Below are positions 25,718 through 35,820 of a stretch of DNA of 64,000 nt, one piece after another. This stretch comes from Vibrio tetraodonis (GTDB taxonomy: Bacteria > Pseudomonadota > Gammaproteobacteria > Enterobacterales > Vibrionaceae): assembly GCF_003350295.1 (NCBI RefSeq), contig NZ_QLYY01000014.1, positions 118,154 through 182,153 of the forward strand, read 5' to 3'. Under the pieces are notes generated by a model. It had not been told where the DNA came from. It saw only the letters and a list, made by a program, of their open reading frames with translations, and did no database searches. The position numbers and the translations under genes were made by a program. Numbering within the stretch: the stretch's first letter is position 1; each line of letters begins with the position of its first letter.

Positions 25718-27211
25718 ATGAATCAGTCAGTTCCCTTATTCATTGGTGGAGAATTCTGCCAGTCTCAAACAACCGAGTGGGTTGAGGTCACAAATCCAGC
25801 CACAAGCGAAGTGATTGCTAAGGTTCCATGTGCAACAGAACAAGAAATGGAACATGCAATAAAAAATGCTGCAGAGACCTTTAAATCATGGAAGGACGTG
25901 GCGATATCGGAGCGCGCACGTGTCATGCTTCGTTATCAGCATTTACTTAAAGAGCATCATGATGAGCTTGCAGAGCTACTTTCAAAAGAAACAGGCAAAA
26001 TTTTAATTGATGCGAAAGGTGATGTTTGGCGTGGGATTGAAGTCGTTGAACAAGCAGCCAATATTTCCAGTAACATGATGGGTGAGACAGTTGAGAATGT
26101 TGCAACAGATATCGATTCTTACTCAATGATTCAACCGCTTGGTGTTTGCTGTGGTATTACTCCGTTTAATTTTCCAGCCATGATCCCTTTGTGGATGTTC
26201 CCACTAGCCATTGCAGCCGGAAATACTTTTGTTCTTAAGCCATCAGAGCAGGTGCCTCTTACCGCGATGAGGTTAGCAGAACTATTTGAACAAGCCGGCG
26301 CCCCTAAAGGTGTGTTGCAAGTCGTTCATGGCAGAAAAGAGCAAGTTGACACTCTGCTAAAGCATCCTACCATCCGAGCTGTTTCTTTTGTCGGGTCTGT
26401 TCCCGTCGCTCAATACATTTACAAAACGGGTACAGACTATAACAAACGAGTCCAAGCTTTTGCAGGTGCAAAGAACCATATGGTCGTTATGCCTGATGCG
26501 AACAAAGCACAAGTAATCAACAACTTGGTTGGTAGCTCAGTTGGTGCAGCTGGACAGCGCTGTATGGCGATTTCAGTGGCTGTATTTGTGGGTAGCACAA
26601 AAGAATGGATCGAAGACCTGAAAACAGAGATGGCGAAGATGCAGCCCGGTGCTTGGAATGACGATAAAGCGGCATATGGTCCGCTTATCAGCAGAGAAGC
26701 GAAAAACCGCGTGGTAGCGCTCATTGAGGAAGGTAAAGCTCAAGGCGCTGTATGCCAGCTAGATGGAACTCAATGCAATGTTGAGGGAATGCCACAAGGA
26801 AATTGGTTGGGTCCGACGCTGTTTACAGGTACAACGACAGATATGTCTATCTATGAGCAGGAAATTTTTGGACCTGTGTTAGTGTGCATGGAAGTCGATA
26901 CCCTAGATGAGGCCATCGAGTTAATTAATAACAACCCATATGGGAATGGCACGTCGATATTTACTGCCAATGGTGCAGCAGCGCGCAAATATCAGCATGA
27001 AATTCAAGTCGGACAAGTGGGAATCAACGTACCTATTCCGGTTCCATTGCCTTTCTTCTCATTTACAGGCTGGCGCGGCAGTTTTTATGGCGATTTACAT
27101 GCATACGGAAAGCAAGCCGTTAGATTCTATACCGAAACCAAGACTGTTACTTCACGTTGGTTTGATGACGATATCCCGACTGGGCCAAATCTAACCATTC
27201 AGTTGCGATAG
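25718..27211 (+). CDS. mmsA: Methylmalonate-semialdehyde dehydrogenase (CoA-acylating)
   Basis: 497 aa aldehyde dehydrogenase; converts methylmalonate semialdehyde to propionyl-CoA with NAD and CoA, the last valine-specific step. The family features distinguish it from ordinary aldehyde dehydrogenases: [16 protein letters not shown] near residue 145, [13 protein letters not shown] instead of the usual Glu-containing [13 protein letters not shown] with the catalytic Cys, and [18 protein letters not shown] (seen as [18 protein letters not shown]). Lies 20 bp after the thiolase gene. Confidence 0.96.
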   Translation: MNQSVPLFIGGEFCQSQTTEWVEVTNPATSEVIAKVPCATEQEMEHAIKNAAETFKSWKDVAISERARVMLRYQHLLKEHHDELAELLSKETGKILIDAKGDVWRGIEVVEQAANISSNMMGETVENVATDIDSYSMIQPLGVCCGITPFNFPAMIPLWMFPLAIAAGNTFVLKPSEQVPLTAMRLAELFEQAGAPKGVLQVVHGRKEQVDTLLKHPTIRAVSFVGSVPVAQYIYKTGTDYNKRVQAFAGAKNHMVVMPDANKAQVINNLVGSSVGAAGQRCMAISVAVFVGSTKEWIEDLKTEMAKMQPGAWNDDKAAYGPLISREAKNRVVALIEEGKAQGAVCQLDGTQCNVEGMPQGNWLGPTLFTGTTTDMSIYEQEIFGPVLVCMEVDTLDEAIELINNNPYGNGTSIFTANGAAARKYQHEIQVGQVGINVPIPVPLPFFSFTGWRGSFYGDLHAYGKQAVRFYTETKTVTSRWFDDDIPTGPNLTIQLR

Positions 27212-27222
27212 CGGGAGGAGAA

Positions 27223-28377
27223 ATGGATTTTGAATTAAATGAAGACCAGCGCGCGTTCGCCGAAACGGCTCAGCAGTTCGCCATGGGGCAACTAGCTCCC
27301 ATGGCCGCAGAATGGGATGAAAAGCAAGTATTTCCAAAGGATGTTATTAAAGCCGCCGGAGAACTGGGCTTTCTAAGTTTGTATACACCGGAAGATGAAG
27401 GTGGATTGCAATTAAGCCGATTAGATTCTTCGATTATTTTTGAACAACTTGCCATGGGCTGTACGTCAACTACGGCATTTATGACCATTCATAATATGGT
27501 CACTTGGATGATTGCGAGCTTTGCTTCTAAAGAGGCCAAGCAGTCCTTTTGTCCAAACCTGATTTCTGGGGAATGGCTAGGATCCTACTGTTTAACTGAG
27601 CCGAATGCGGGTTCAGATGCAGCATCGTTGACGACAAACGCAAAAAAACAAGCTGACACTTACGTTATTAACGGTGGTAAAGCCTTTATTTCTGGTGCAG
27701 GCGATACGGATGTTCTTGTCGTGATGGCGCGTACAGGAGATCAATCGGCAAAAGGCATTTCAGCGTTTATTGTTCCAGCAGATGCTGATGGAATAAGTTA
27801 CGGACGTAAAGAGCCTAAGATGGGCTGGAACAGTCAGCCTACTCGCGCGATTACCTTTGATAATGTTGTGGTGCCAGAGCACTTCCGCTTAGGTGAAGAA
27901 GGGGAAGGGTTCTCTATTGCGATGAAAGGCTTAGATGGCGGACGCATAAACATCGCGACCTGTTCTATTGGTACAGCGCAACAGGCTCTTAATGAGGCTC
28001 TGCAATACGTCAAAGAAAGAAAGCAGTTTGGTAAAGAGTTGGCTCACTTTCAAGGTTTGCAATTTAAATTGGCTGACATGGTCACGGAGTTGGTTGCGGC
28101 GAGACAGATGGTGCGTTTAGCTGCGAGCAAATTAGATAATAAGGACTCGGAAGCTACGGCATATTGTGCGATGGCGAAACGGTTTGCGACAGATGTTGGA
28201 TTTAAAATTTGCGATCAGGCTTTACAACTCTATGGCGGGTATGGGTACATTAAAGAGTATCCGATGGAACGCCATTTTAGGGATGTTCGCGTTCATCAAA
28301 TCCTCGAAGGAACCAATGAAATCATGCGTCTGATTATTGCTCGCCGTGTGTTATCAGAAGGCTCTCAGCTACTTTAA
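27223..28377 (+). CDS. Acyl-CoA dehydrogenase, probably isobutyryl-CoA/2-methylacyl-CoA specific
   Basis: 384 aa FAD enzyme. YCLTEPNAGSDAAS, KAFISGAGDTDV, ERKQFGKELAHFQGLQFKLADM and LYGGYGYIKEYPMERHFRDVRVHQILEGTNEIMR are intact, and the C-terminal Glu of EGTNE is the usual catalytic base. Flanked by mmsA and valine-pathway crotonases, it most likely oxidises isobutyryl-CoA to methacrylyl-CoA and may also take 2-methylbutyryl-CoA. Electrons pass to the ETF encoded downstream. GGAGG lies ahead of the ATG. Confidence 0.92.
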   Translation: MDFELNEDQRAFAETAQQFAMGQLAPMAAEWDEKQVFPKDVIKAAGELGFLSLYTPEDEGGLQLSRLDSSIIFEQLAMGCTSTTAFMTIHNMVTWMIASFASKEAKQSFCPNLISGEWLGSYCLTEPNAGSDAASLTTNAKKQADTYVINGGKAFISGAGDTDVLVVMARTGDQSAKGISAFIVPADADGISYGRKEPKMGWNSQPTRAITFDNVVVPEHFRLGEEGEGFSIAMKGLDGGRINIATCSIGTAQQALNEALQYVKERKQFGKELAHFQGLQFKLADMVTELVAARQMVRLAASKLDNKDSEATAYCAMAKRFATDVGFKICDQALQLYGGYGYIKEYPMERHFRDVRVHQILEGTNEIMRLIIARRVLSEGSQLL

Positions 28378-28395
28378 TTTTAGGGACAGATTACA

Positions 28396-29184
28396 ATGAA
28401 TATTTCAGAGAGCGGTGCCATTGAGCATACTATCCAAAATCATGTGGCAATTGTCACCATGAACAATCCCCCAGCTAATACCTGGACAACAGAAAGCCTT
28501 ACAGAGCTTAAACAGCTGGTTTTAGCATTGAACGATAATAAAGACGTTTATGCGTTAGTTTTAACTGGGCAGGGAGAGAAGTTTTTCTCTGCTGGAGCCG
28601 ATTTAAAGCTTTTTGCCAGTGGTGATAAAGCAGTAGCGGTTGATATGTCTCGCCTTTTTGGTGCGGCATTTGAAGCTTTATCGAGTTATGGAGGCGTCTC
28701 CATTGCTGCAATTAATGGGTATGCCATGGGAGGGGGACTAGAAGTTGCACTTGCTTGTGATATTCGTATCGCCGAAGAGCAAGCTGTGATGGCGCTCCCA
28801 GAGGCGAAAGTTGGCCTACTTCCGTGTGCTGGGGGAACACAAAACCTAACAGCTTTGGTGGGTGAAGGTTGGGCGAAACGCATGATTTTGTGCGGAGAGC
28901 AAGTCACAGCAGAGCAAGCTCTAAATATTAAATTGGTCGAGGAAGTTGTCAGTAAAGGCAATGCGCTAGATGCTGCAATAAGTCTTGCAGAAATGGTTGC
29001 TAATCAATCTCCATCTTCGGTGACAGCCTGTAAATCTTTGATTCAAAATACCAGAACCAATCCCCTAGCTCATGGACTAGTCAGAGAACGTGAATTGTTT
29101 ATCCAATTATTTGATACAGAGGATCAGACGGAAGGCGTGAATGCCTTTTTGGAGAAGCGTCCACCTCAATGGAAAAATAGATAG
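28396..29184 (+). CDS. Enoyl-CoA hydratase (methacrylyl-CoA hydratase role likely)
   Basis: 262 aa crotonase. GEKFFSAGADLKLF gives the first oxyanion strand and INGYAMGGGLEVALACDIRIAEE the second; MALPEAKVGLLPCAGGTQNL contains the Glu of the catalytic pair. In this operon it should hydrate methacrylyl-CoA (valine) and tiglyl-CoA (isoleucine). The next gene starts 8 bp after its stop, showing tight coupling. Confidence 0.9.
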   Translation: MNISESGAIEHTIQNHVAIVTMNNPPANTWTTESLTELKQLVLALNDNKDVYALVLTGQGEKFFSAGADLKLFASGDKAVAVDMSRLFGAAFEALSSYGGVSIAAINGYAMGGGLEVALACDIRIAEEQAVMALPEAKVGLLPCAGGTQNLTALVGEGWAKRMILCGEQVTAEQALNIKLVEEVVSKGNALDAAISLAEMVANQSPSSVTACKSLIQNTRTNPLAHGLVRERELFIQLFDTEDQTEGVNAFLEKRPPQWKNR

Positions 29185-29192
29185 GGGGAGGT

Positions 29193-30323
29193 ATGACAGC
29201 ATTGGTTCGCTTTGAAGAGCTAAATTGTAAAGAAGGAAATGCAAAGATCGGTGTCGCAACGCTTGATAATGCACCTTCGTTAAATGCTCTCAACTATGAC
29301 ATGTTGATGCAGCTTAAAACTCAACTAGAGGTCTGGCATGAAGACGATAATATAGTTTGTATTTTTCTTGAGGGGCAGGGAGAGAAAGCTTTTTGCGCTG
29401 GTGGTGATGTTCGTACTATGCACGATAAGATGAGTAGCGGTTGTTCCGAAGAGATCGCATCTTATTGCACCTCTTTCTTCAAACTTGAATATGAATGCGA
29501 CTACTTGATCCATACTTACTGCAAACCCATTATTGCTTGGGGGCAAGGTATTGTGATGGGCGGTGGTATGGGACTCTTTATGGGGGCTAGCCATAAGGTG
29601 GTTACTCCAGAAAGTCGCCTCGCTATGCCGGAGATCAGTATCGGACTTTACCCAGATGTTGGGGCTACATGGTTCTTGAATAAGCTAGACCACGGAATTG
29701 GACTATTTCTTGGGATGACAGGGGTCATGGTCAACGCTACTGACGCATTGGGTATTAGGCTTGCCGATCACATTGTTAGTGCTAATGACAAAGTGGATTT
29801 ACTCTCTTGTCTCAAAGACACGCTTTGGTCAGACATTGAAGATGTGTATCAAGAAGTGAGCGTACTTCTCAATCAATTAAATGATAGAGTCAATGGGCAC
29901 CAGCCTGATTCACAAATGCTGCCTTTTATTGATGAAATAAAACAAGCATGCAATGCAGAAAGTGTTGCTCAAGTGAGTGAAAATATCCTCGGGTTGTCTG
30001 GAGAGACGAAATGGATGGAAATTGCCAAAAGCAATCATGCTTTGGGCAGCCCGATTACAGCGCATGTTTGTCATCGTCAATTGACACAATATCGTGACTT
30101 GTCGTTGGCAGATTGTTTTCGTCTTGAGCTCAGCTTGTCTGTTCGCAGCTGTTTGCTTGGCGAGTTCCGTGAGGGTGTACGAGCCCGCCTAATTGATAAA
30201 GATAACCAGCCTAAATGGCGATATAGTCGAGTCGACAATGTTGATATAGGCACGATCAACAACTTGTTTAGCTCATTGTGGGATGAAAATGACCACCCAT
30301 TAGCGTCACTTGGTCACTACTAA
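29193..30323 (+). CDS. 3-Hydroxyisobutyryl-CoA hydrolase
   Basis: 376 aa, longer than a standard crotonase by about 110 residues, as expected for HIBCH-type hydrolases that release free 3-hydroxyisobutyrate in valine degradation. Motifs: EKAFCAGGDVRTMHD, GQGIVMGGGMGLFMGASHKVVTPESRLAMPEISIGLYPDVGATWFL, and later LELSLSVRSCLLGEFREGVRA with the family's C-terminal segment. Releasing the acid avoids toxic build-up of methacrylyl-CoA. GGGGGAGG precedes the ATG. Confidence 0.93.
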   Translation: MTALVRFEELNCKEGNAKIGVATLDNAPSLNALNYDMLMQLKTQLEVWHEDDNIVCIFLEGQGEKAFCAGGDVRTMHDKMSSGCSEEIASYCTSFFKLEYECDYLIHTYCKPIIAWGQGIVMGGGMGLFMGASHKVVTPESRLAMPEISIGLYPDVGATWFLNKLDHGIGLFLGMTGVMVNATDALGIRLADHIVSANDKVDLLSCLKDTLWSDIEDVYQEVSVLLNQLNDRVNGHQPDSQMLPFIDEIKQACNAESVAQVSENILGLSGETKWMEIAKSNHALGSPITAHVCHRQLTQYRDLSLADCFRLELSLSVRSCLLGEFREGVRARLIDKDNQPKWRYSRVDNVDIGTINNLFSSLWDENDHPLASLGHY

Positions 30324-30340
30324 AAATAAGGAAATTACTC

Positions 30341-31243
30341 ATGAACACCATTGCGTTTATCGGTTTAGGTAATATGGGTGGACCCATGGCCGAGAATCTG
30401 TTGTCTGCAGGGTTTAATGTGCGAGTGTTTGATTTGATGCCAGAGGCGGTAAAAGTTTTAGAGTCAGCAGGCGCCTATGCAGCATCCTCAATCGCGGATG
30501 CAGTAAAAGACGCCGAATCAATCATTACTATGCTCCCTGCTAGCCAGCATGTAAAAGATGTATATCTTGGCGATAATAAAGGCTCGAAAGGGCTATTGGA
30601 TTTGGTTGAAGATGGCGCATTTCTCATTGATTCATCAACCATTGATCCTCATTCAGCGAAAATGGTTGCTGAGAGCGCTGCACAAAAGGGCCTTGATTTT
30701 GTTGATGCTCCTGTATCTGGCGGTGTAGCTGGAGCTAAAGCTGGAACATTAACATTCATTGTTGGTGGCTCCGAAGCTGCTTTTTCTAAAGCTGAGAATG
30801 TGCTAAAACATATGGGTAAGAACATTTTCCATGCAGGTAAAGCGGGCGATGGACAAATGGGCAAAATATGTAACAATCTGATGTTAGGTATTTTAATGTC
30901 TGGTACTTGCGAAGCGTTGAATCTAGGCATTGATAATGGGCTTGATCCAAAAGTCTTATCTAACATTATGCTGCAGAGTTCTGGTCGCAATTGGGCTTTA
31001 GAACTTTATAATCCCTGTCCTGGTGTTATGGAGACTTCGCCAGCAAGTAATGACTATCGTCCAGGGTTTATGAGTAAGCTGATGCTCAAAGACTTAGGAT
31101 TGGGGTTAGATGCGGCTTCAATGAGCCAATCTTCGGTCCCAATGGGATCTCTCGCACGAAATCTGTATGCTTTTCATAACGCAAATGGTAATGAGGAGCT
31201 AGACTTTTCAAGTTTGTTCGAGTTTTATCAATCAGAAAAGTAA
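30341..31243 (+). CDS. mmsB: 3-Hydroxyisobutyrate dehydrogenase
   Basis: 300 aa NAD-dependent beta-hydroxyacid dehydrogenase; makes methylmalonate semialdehyde for MmsA. Rossmann start FIGLGNMGGPMAENLLSAG, the substrate-binding DAPVSGGVAGAKAGTLTFIVGG and the catalytic-lysine helix GDGQMGKICNNLMLG are all intact. 17 bp behind the hydrolase gene in the valine operon. Confidence 0.95.
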   Translation: MNTIAFIGLGNMGGPMAENLLSAGFNVRVFDLMPEAVKVLESAGAYAASSIADAVKDAESIITMLPASQHVKDVYLGDNKGSKGLLDLVEDGAFLIDSSTIDPHSAKMVAESAAQKGLDFVDAPVSGGVAGAKAGTLTFIVGGSEAAFSKAENVLKHMGKNIFHAGKAGDGQMGKICNNLMLGILMSGTCEALNLGIDNGLDPKVLSNIMLQSSGRNWALELYNPCPGVMETSPASNDYRPGFMSKLMLKDLGLGLDAASMSQSSVPMGSLARNLYAFHNANGNEELDFSSLFEFYQSEK

Positions 31244-31255
31244 TGGGGTACGCGA

Positions 31256-32014
31256 ATGGAACTAAAACATAGTGTTATAGCTATTACTGGGGCCGGGCAA
31301 GGTTTGGGTCAGATGATGGCGACAACATTGGCAAAAGCGGGAGCTGAATTAGCTTTACTCGATGTAAATGATGAAGCCTTGCTAAATACCAAGGAGCAGT
31401 GCAACGTGCTGGGAGTGAAAGCATTGACTTATAAGGTTAATGTCACAAACGAGCAGCAAGTTGAGCAGGTATTTAGTGACATTGTGAGAGATTTCGGTCA
31501 ACTAGACGGTTTGATTAATAATGCAGGGATCCTTCGAGATGGCTTATTGATCAAGGTTAAAGACGATGAAATGACCAAGATGTCTCTTGAGCAATTTCAT
31601 TCAGTGATCGATGTAAACCTAAATGGCACCTTTCTCTGTGGCCGAGAAGCCGCTGCGCAGATGATCAATACCCAACGAAACGGAGTGATCATTAATATTT
31701 CCAGTGTTGCAAGAGCTGGGAATATTGGTCAGAGTAATTACGCTGCGTCGAAAGCGGCGGTAGCAACACTGGCGACCACGTGGGGTAAAGAGCTTGCTCG
31801 CTATGGAATTAGGGCCGCCGCCATTGCACCTGGTGTCATCGAAACAGCGATGACGGGAGGAATGAAACCAGAAGCTCGTGAGCGTTTGGAGAAGATGGTT
31901 CCTGTTGGTCGTATGGGTTCCCCTGAAGAAATCGCTCAAACCGCCAAGTTCATTTTTGAGAATGATTACGTCAACGCTCGTGTATTTGAAGTTGATGGCG
32001 GAATCTTTATGTAA
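31256..32014 (+). CDS. Short-chain dehydrogenase/reductase, probably 2-methyl-3-hydroxyacyl-CoA dehydrogenase
   Basis: 252 aa classical SDR. ITGAGQGLGQMMA is the NAD(P)-binding glycine motif, NNAGI follows and the catalytic Ser...Tyr-x-x-x-Lys is at ISSVARAGNIGQSNYAASKAA. Sequence alone would read FabG-like; as the last gene of the valine/isoleucine operon it more likely oxidises 2-methyl-3-hydroxybutyryl-CoA, the isoleucine intermediate that the thiolase encoded first would then cleave. This assignment comes from context. Confidence 0.85.
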   Translation: MELKHSVIAITGAGQGLGQMMATTLAKAGAELALLDVNDEALLNTKEQCNVLGVKALTYKVNVTNEQQVEQVFSDIVRDFGQLDGLINNAGILRDGLLIKVKDDEMTKMSLEQFHSVIDVNLNGTFLCGREAAAQMINTQRNGVIINISSVARAGNIGQSNYAASKAAVATLATTWGKELARYGIRAAAIAPGVIETAMTGGMKPEARERLEKMVPVGRMGSPEEIAQTAKFIFENDYVNARVFEVDGGIFM

Positions 32015-32031
32015 ACAAACGTATTTTTGTC

Positions 32032-32068
32032 GAACAAAAGGCACGCTATGTTGCGTGCCTTACTCATT
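32032..32068. terminator. Bidirectional terminator between the valine operon and the ETF-QO gene
   Basis: AGGCACGC (32039-32046) and GCGTGCCT (32053-32060) around a TATGTT loop, with T-rich DNA on one side and A-rich on the other. Confidence 0.82.
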
Positions 32069-32072
32069 TTTA

Positions 32073-33740
32073 CTACATATTTTGGTAATTGGGGCCACCA
32101 CCACCTTCAGGTGGTATCCAAGTTATGTTTTGCGAAGGGTCTTTAATATCGCATGTTTTGCAGTGCAGGCAATTGGCTGCATTGATTTGAAGCTTGGGGT
32201 TATTATCAACCGTGATAATTTCATATACTCCAGCTGGACAATAGCGTTGGCTTGGCTCGTCAAACCTTGGTAGATGACTCTCAATGGGTATATTTGCGTT
32301 TTTAATCACCAAGTGGCAGGGTTGATCTTCTTCGTGTTGCGTGCCAGACAGATAGACGGATGACGGTCTGTCAAAACTCAGCTTACCATCAGGTTTTGGA
32401 TAGCTTACGCTTGGGCTCTCAGAGACTTCTTTCATTCCAAGATGATCTGGCTTGGTGTCTGAGATATTCCATGGGGCCGCTCGTTTAAGCAACTGATGCC
32501 AAACATTTTGTTCCAATGTTGCAAGAGCACCACCAGCAATGGCGCCATATCTGTGAATTGATGACGCAAAATTCCGGCTTAAATGAAGCTCACTATAAAG
32601 CCAAGATTGTTCAAATACACTTTGATAATCTGGCGTGTTGTCACTGTTTTCTGCTTTTAACTGTGAGAAGACGGCTTCAGCAGCCAACATACCTGACTTC
32701 ATAGCTGTATGGCTTCCCTTTATTTTGCCTGAGTTAAGGGTGCCCGCATCACAGCCAATTAAAAGACCACCAGGGAATTGTTGTTTTGGTAGAGAATGAA
32801 GTCCACCTTTTGCAATCGCCCGAGCGCCATAAGCGATCCTTTCTCCACCCTCAAGATATTGGCTTATTAGAGGGTGATGTTTAAAGCGTTGAAACTCATC
32901 GAAAGGACTGAGGTGAGGGTTTGAATAGTTTAAATCAACGATAAGCCCGACGACGATTTGGTTATTATCCAAGTGATAGAGAAAGCTACCACCGTTTGAA
33001 TTCGTTTGATTTAGTGGCCAGCCCGCACCATGCAGGACACGACCTGCTTGGTAATGAGGATGATCTGCGGGTACTTGCCATATTTCTTTGAGACCCAAGG
33101 CGTAGTGTTGTGGTTGGCACTCATTGGCTAATTGGAAGGTTTCGATTAACTCTTTGCCTAGGTGACCTCGCGCTCCTTCCGCAAAAAGAGTGTATTTCGC
33201 TTTCAGTTCGATGCCAGCTTCGAACGAGGGCTTTTGCTCTCCTGACTTATTGAGTCCCATGTCAGATGTGTTGATACCAATCACTGATCCATTTGAGTCA
33301 TAATTTATGCTTGTTGCGGCGAATCCTGGATAAACTTCAATCTCAAGCTCTTCGGCTTTTTGACCTAACCAACGACACAGGTTAGCTAAGCTAATAACAT
33401 GATTTTTATTGCTATTATGCATAAGATTGGGCGTCATAAAAGATGGCAGTTTTATATGCTGATGATCTGAAGTCATATAGACAAACTCATCCAAGCTAAC
33501 TGGATTATTGACAGGAGCCCCTAGATCTTTCCAATCAGGAAATAATTCATCCAAGGCTTTTGTTTCAAATAGTGCACCAGAAAGGATATGCGCCCCAACT
33601 TCAGCGCCTTTCTCCACAACGCAAATAGATACAGGCATGTCATTGATTTTACTAAGCTGTGCAAGTTTTATTGCGCTTGATAACCCAGCAGGTCCTGCAC
33701 CTACTACGACAACATCAAACTCCATACATTCTCTTTCCAT
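32073..33740 (-). CDS. etfD: Electron-transfer-flavoprotein:ubiquinone oxidoreductase
   Basis: 555 aa inner-membrane-associated flavoprotein with a 4Fe-4S cluster that passes electrons from ETF to ubiquinone. The FAD-binding VVVGAGPAGLSSAI starts near residue 10, GCDAGTLNSGKIKGSHTAMKSG lies in the middle, and the C-terminal ferredoxin-like part has CPAGVYE and CLHCKTCDI with the four ligand Cys, ending EGGGGPNYQNM. Length and motifs are complete. The Met at 33740 (MERECMEFD) matches the common start in this family. Transcribed away from etfBA, sharing a promoter region with a LiuR-type box. The enzyme is often called ETF-QO or EtfDH. Confidence 0.95.
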   Translation of the reverse strand: MERECMEFDVVVVGAGPAGLSSAIKLAQLSKINDMPVSICVVEKGAEVGAHILSGALFETKALDELFPDWKDLGAPVNNPVSLDEFVYMTSDHQHIKLPSFMTPNLMHNSNKNHVISLANLCRWLGQKAEELEIEVYPGFAATSINYDSNGSVIGINTSDMGLNKSGEQKPSFEAGIELKAKYTLFAEGARGHLGKELIETFQLANECQPQHYALGLKEIWQVPADHPHYQAGRVLHGAGWPLNQTNSNGGSFLYHLDNNQIVVGLIVDLNYSNPHLSPFDEFQRFKHHPLISQYLEGGERIAYGARAIAKGGLHSLPKQQFPGGLLIGCDAGTLNSGKIKGSHTAMKSGMLAAEAVFSQLKAENSDNTPDYQSVFEQSWLYSELHLSRNFASSIHRYGAIAGGALATLEQNVWHQLLKRAAPWNISDTKPDHLGMKEVSESPSVSYPKPDGKLSFDRPSSVYLSGTQHEEDQPCHLVIKNANIPIESHLPRFDEPSQRYCPAGVYEIITVDNNPKLQINAANCLHCKTCDIKDPSQNITWIPPEGGGGPNYQNM

Positions 33741-33790
33741 TGGTGTAAACCTACCTTTCCAACTTTTGAACACTAATCAATATAGTCTAG

Positions 33791-33807
33791 TTGACGTAAA
33801 CGTAAAC
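33791..33807. promoter_or_regulatory. LiuR-type operator 3, between the ETF-QO and etfB genes
   Basis: TTGACGTAAACGTAAAC carries the same ACGTAAACGT core as the two boxes upstream of the thiolase gene. It lies 51 bp ahead of the ETF-QO start and 150 bp ahead of etfB. Confidence 0.6.
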
Positions 33808-33956
33808 TTTACTAAGCTATGTATATGACAGAATCGGTGACCAATTGTGTTTAATGTGAAGCCGATCGGCAAAATATAATCGAGAAACTCAGTATAAACA
33901 TTCTGAATATCAGCCTGTTACTGTTGTGTAGTTACTTTTAGCACCAAGGAGGAGAT

Positions 33957-34706
33957 GTGAAAGTACTAGTAGCCATAAAACGTGTGATCGACCCATATGT
34001 AAAAGTTAGGGTGAAGAGTGATGGCAGCGGTGTTGAAACGAATAACGTTAAGATGTCCATGAACCCATTTTGTGAAATTGCAGTAGAAGAAGCGGTTCGT
34101 CTAAAAGAATCTGGCAAAGCGAATGAAGTGGTCGTCGTGTCCATAGGAGACGCTGCGAGTCAAGAAAACCTTAGAGGAGCACTTGCATTGGGAGCTGATA
34201 GGGCAATACACATAAAACATGATGTATCTCCTGAGCCTCTCGCCGTTGCAAAATTGTTGAAAGCGGTCATGGACAAAGAGAATCCATCACTTGTTCTTCT
34301 TGGTAAGCAGTCCATTGATACGGATAACAATCAAGTCGCTCAGATGCTAGCAGCTCTAACCAACCGTCCTCAAGGTACTTTTGCCTCTGATGTTAGTTTA
34401 GACAATGATCATGTTAGCGTGACTCGAGAAGTCGATGGTGGACTTGAGACCGTAAAACTTCAGTTGCCAGCGATCATTAGTACCGATTTAAGGCTCAATG
34501 AACCACGTTATGCATCCTTGCCTAATATCATGAAAGCGAAAAAGAAACCATTGGAGGTCATTACTGCAGATGACTTAGGAGTAGAAGTAGTATCAACTCA
34601 TGAAATCATTGAGGTAATGGCACCAAAGGCGCGCACAGCAGGGGAAATGGTAGCCAACGTGAGTGAGCTGATATCTAAGCTTAAAAATGACGCTAAGGTC
34701 TTATAG
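33957..34706 (+). CDS. etfB: Electron transfer flavoprotein, beta subunit
   Basis: 249 aa. Typical Etf[19 protein letters not shown] at the start, [16 protein letters not shown], the [18 protein letters not shown] nucleotide-binding loop and [29 protein letters not shown] near the end (the recognition loop for dehydrogenases). Starts with GTG, five bases after a strong AAGGAGGAG. Accepts electrons from the acyl-CoA dehydrogenases encoded upstream. Followed by etfA. Confidence 0.96.
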   Translation: MKVLVAIKRVIDPYVKVRVKSDGSGVETNNVKMSMNPFCEIAVEEAVRLKESGKANEVVVVSIGDAASQENLRGALALGADRAIHIKHDVSPEPLAVAKLLKAVMDKENPSLVLLGKQSIDTDNNQVAQMLAALTNRPQGTFASDVSLDNDHVSVTREVDGGLETVKLQLPAIISTDLRLNEPRYASLPNIMKAKKKPLEVITADDLGVEVVSTHEIIEVMAPKARTAGEMVANVSELISKLKNDAKVL

Positions 34707-34716
34707 GGAGATGGGC

Positions 34717-35655
34717 ATGAATTCAAAAACGTTAGTCATTGTTGAGCATGATAACCAAGTTCTTAGTAGTGATACCCTAAAAACGATTTCTGCCGCTACA
34801 GCGCTTAATCAATCAATAAGCGCAATTGTTGTTGGTTGTGATTGTCAGAATGTTGTGGATGCTGTCGCTCGTGTTGAAGGCATCTCAGAAGTGCTAGTGG
34901 CAGATTCGGAGATTTATCAAAAGCAGCTCGCAGAGAATACCGCGCCATTGATTCAGCAAGTCGCGGCGAGTTATTCACATCTTTTTGCTCCTGCGACAAC
35001 GTTTGGCAAGAACTTGATGCCAAGAGTTGCGGCTTTGCTTGATGTAGGTCAACTATCAGATGTTATCAAAATCGAATCTGAGGACACAGTCATTCGTCCT
35101 ATCTATGCGGGTAACGCGCTGGCCAAAGTAAAGTCATTAGATAAAGCTAAGGTGATGACAATCCGAAGCTCGGCATTTGATAATGCAGCGGTGACTGATA
35201 ATGTGAAAGCTGAAATCAAGGTTGTCGACATTAATATCGGTAACGACATATCTGATTTAATTGAACGTCAAAAGACGCAAAGTGCTCGTCCAGACTTACC
35301 TGCTGCCAGAGTGGTTGTATCAGGTGGTCGAGGAGTAGGCAGTAAGGAAAATTTTGCTTTAATCGAACAACTAGCAGACAAACTTGATGCTGCTATTGGC
35401 GCCTCTCGTGCCGCAGTGGATGCCGGCTTTGTCTCTAATGATTTACAAGTGGGCCAGACAGGGAAAATAGTTGCACCTGAGCTTTATATCGCGGTTGGGA
35501 TATCTGGAGCTATTCAACACCTTGCTGGTATGAAAGATTCGAAAGTGATTGTTGCCATCAATAGTGATCCGGAAGCGCCAATCTTTGAGGTGGCAGACTA
35601 TGGCTTAGTGGGAGATCTGTTTGAAATACTGCCAGAGCTAACACAGGCTGTTTAG
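34717..35655 (+). CDS. etfA: Electron transfer flavoprotein, alpha subunit
   Basis: 312 aa. The C-terminal FAD-binding half carries [37 protein letters not shown] (the conserved Arg and QTG loop) and [22 protein letters not shown]. The ATG at 34717 has GGGAG seven bases upstream and lies 10 bp after the etfB stop; two in-frame starts upstream overlap etfB or the Shine-Dalgarno site. Forms the heterodimer with EtfB. Confidence 0.95.
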   Translation: MNSKTLVIVEHDNQVLSSDTLKTISAATALNQSISAIVVGCDCQNVVDAVARVEGISEVLVADSEIYQKQLAENTAPLIQQVAASYSHLFAPATTFGKNLMPRVAALLDVGQLSDVIKIESEDTVIRPIYAGNALAKVKSLDKAKVMTIRSSAFDNAAVTDNVKAEIKVVDINIGNDISDLIERQKTQSARPDLPAARVVVSGGRGVGSKENFALIEQLADKLDAAIGASRAAVDAGFVSNDLQVGQTGKIVAPELYIAVGISGAIQHLAGMKDSKVIVAINSDPEAPIFEVADYGLVGDLFEILPELTQAV

Positions 35656-35678
35656 CACATAGCTGTATACTGTGCGTG

Positions 35679-35716
35679 AAACTCCGATAATTGCTTTTTC
35701 AATTATCGGAGTTTTT
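35679..35716 (+). terminator. Terminator of etfBA
   Basis: A 15-bp perfect stem (AAACTCCGATAATTG and its complement) with a CTTTTT loop, followed by T residues. Confidence 0.92.
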
Positions 35717-35820
35717 CAGTTTAAGCTAACTCAACTTGGACCAAATACACGTAAAAGACTGATGAGTCTGATTAGATTTCCTAAACTTATGCTATTGGGT
35801 AAGTTTAGGATGTCCTATAA

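Noticed and set aside
31256..32014. Annotation of the SDR as fabG of fatty-acid synthesis
   Set aside because: It is the last gene of a valine/isoleucine operon and far from any fab cluster; a catabolic dehydrogenase is more likely.
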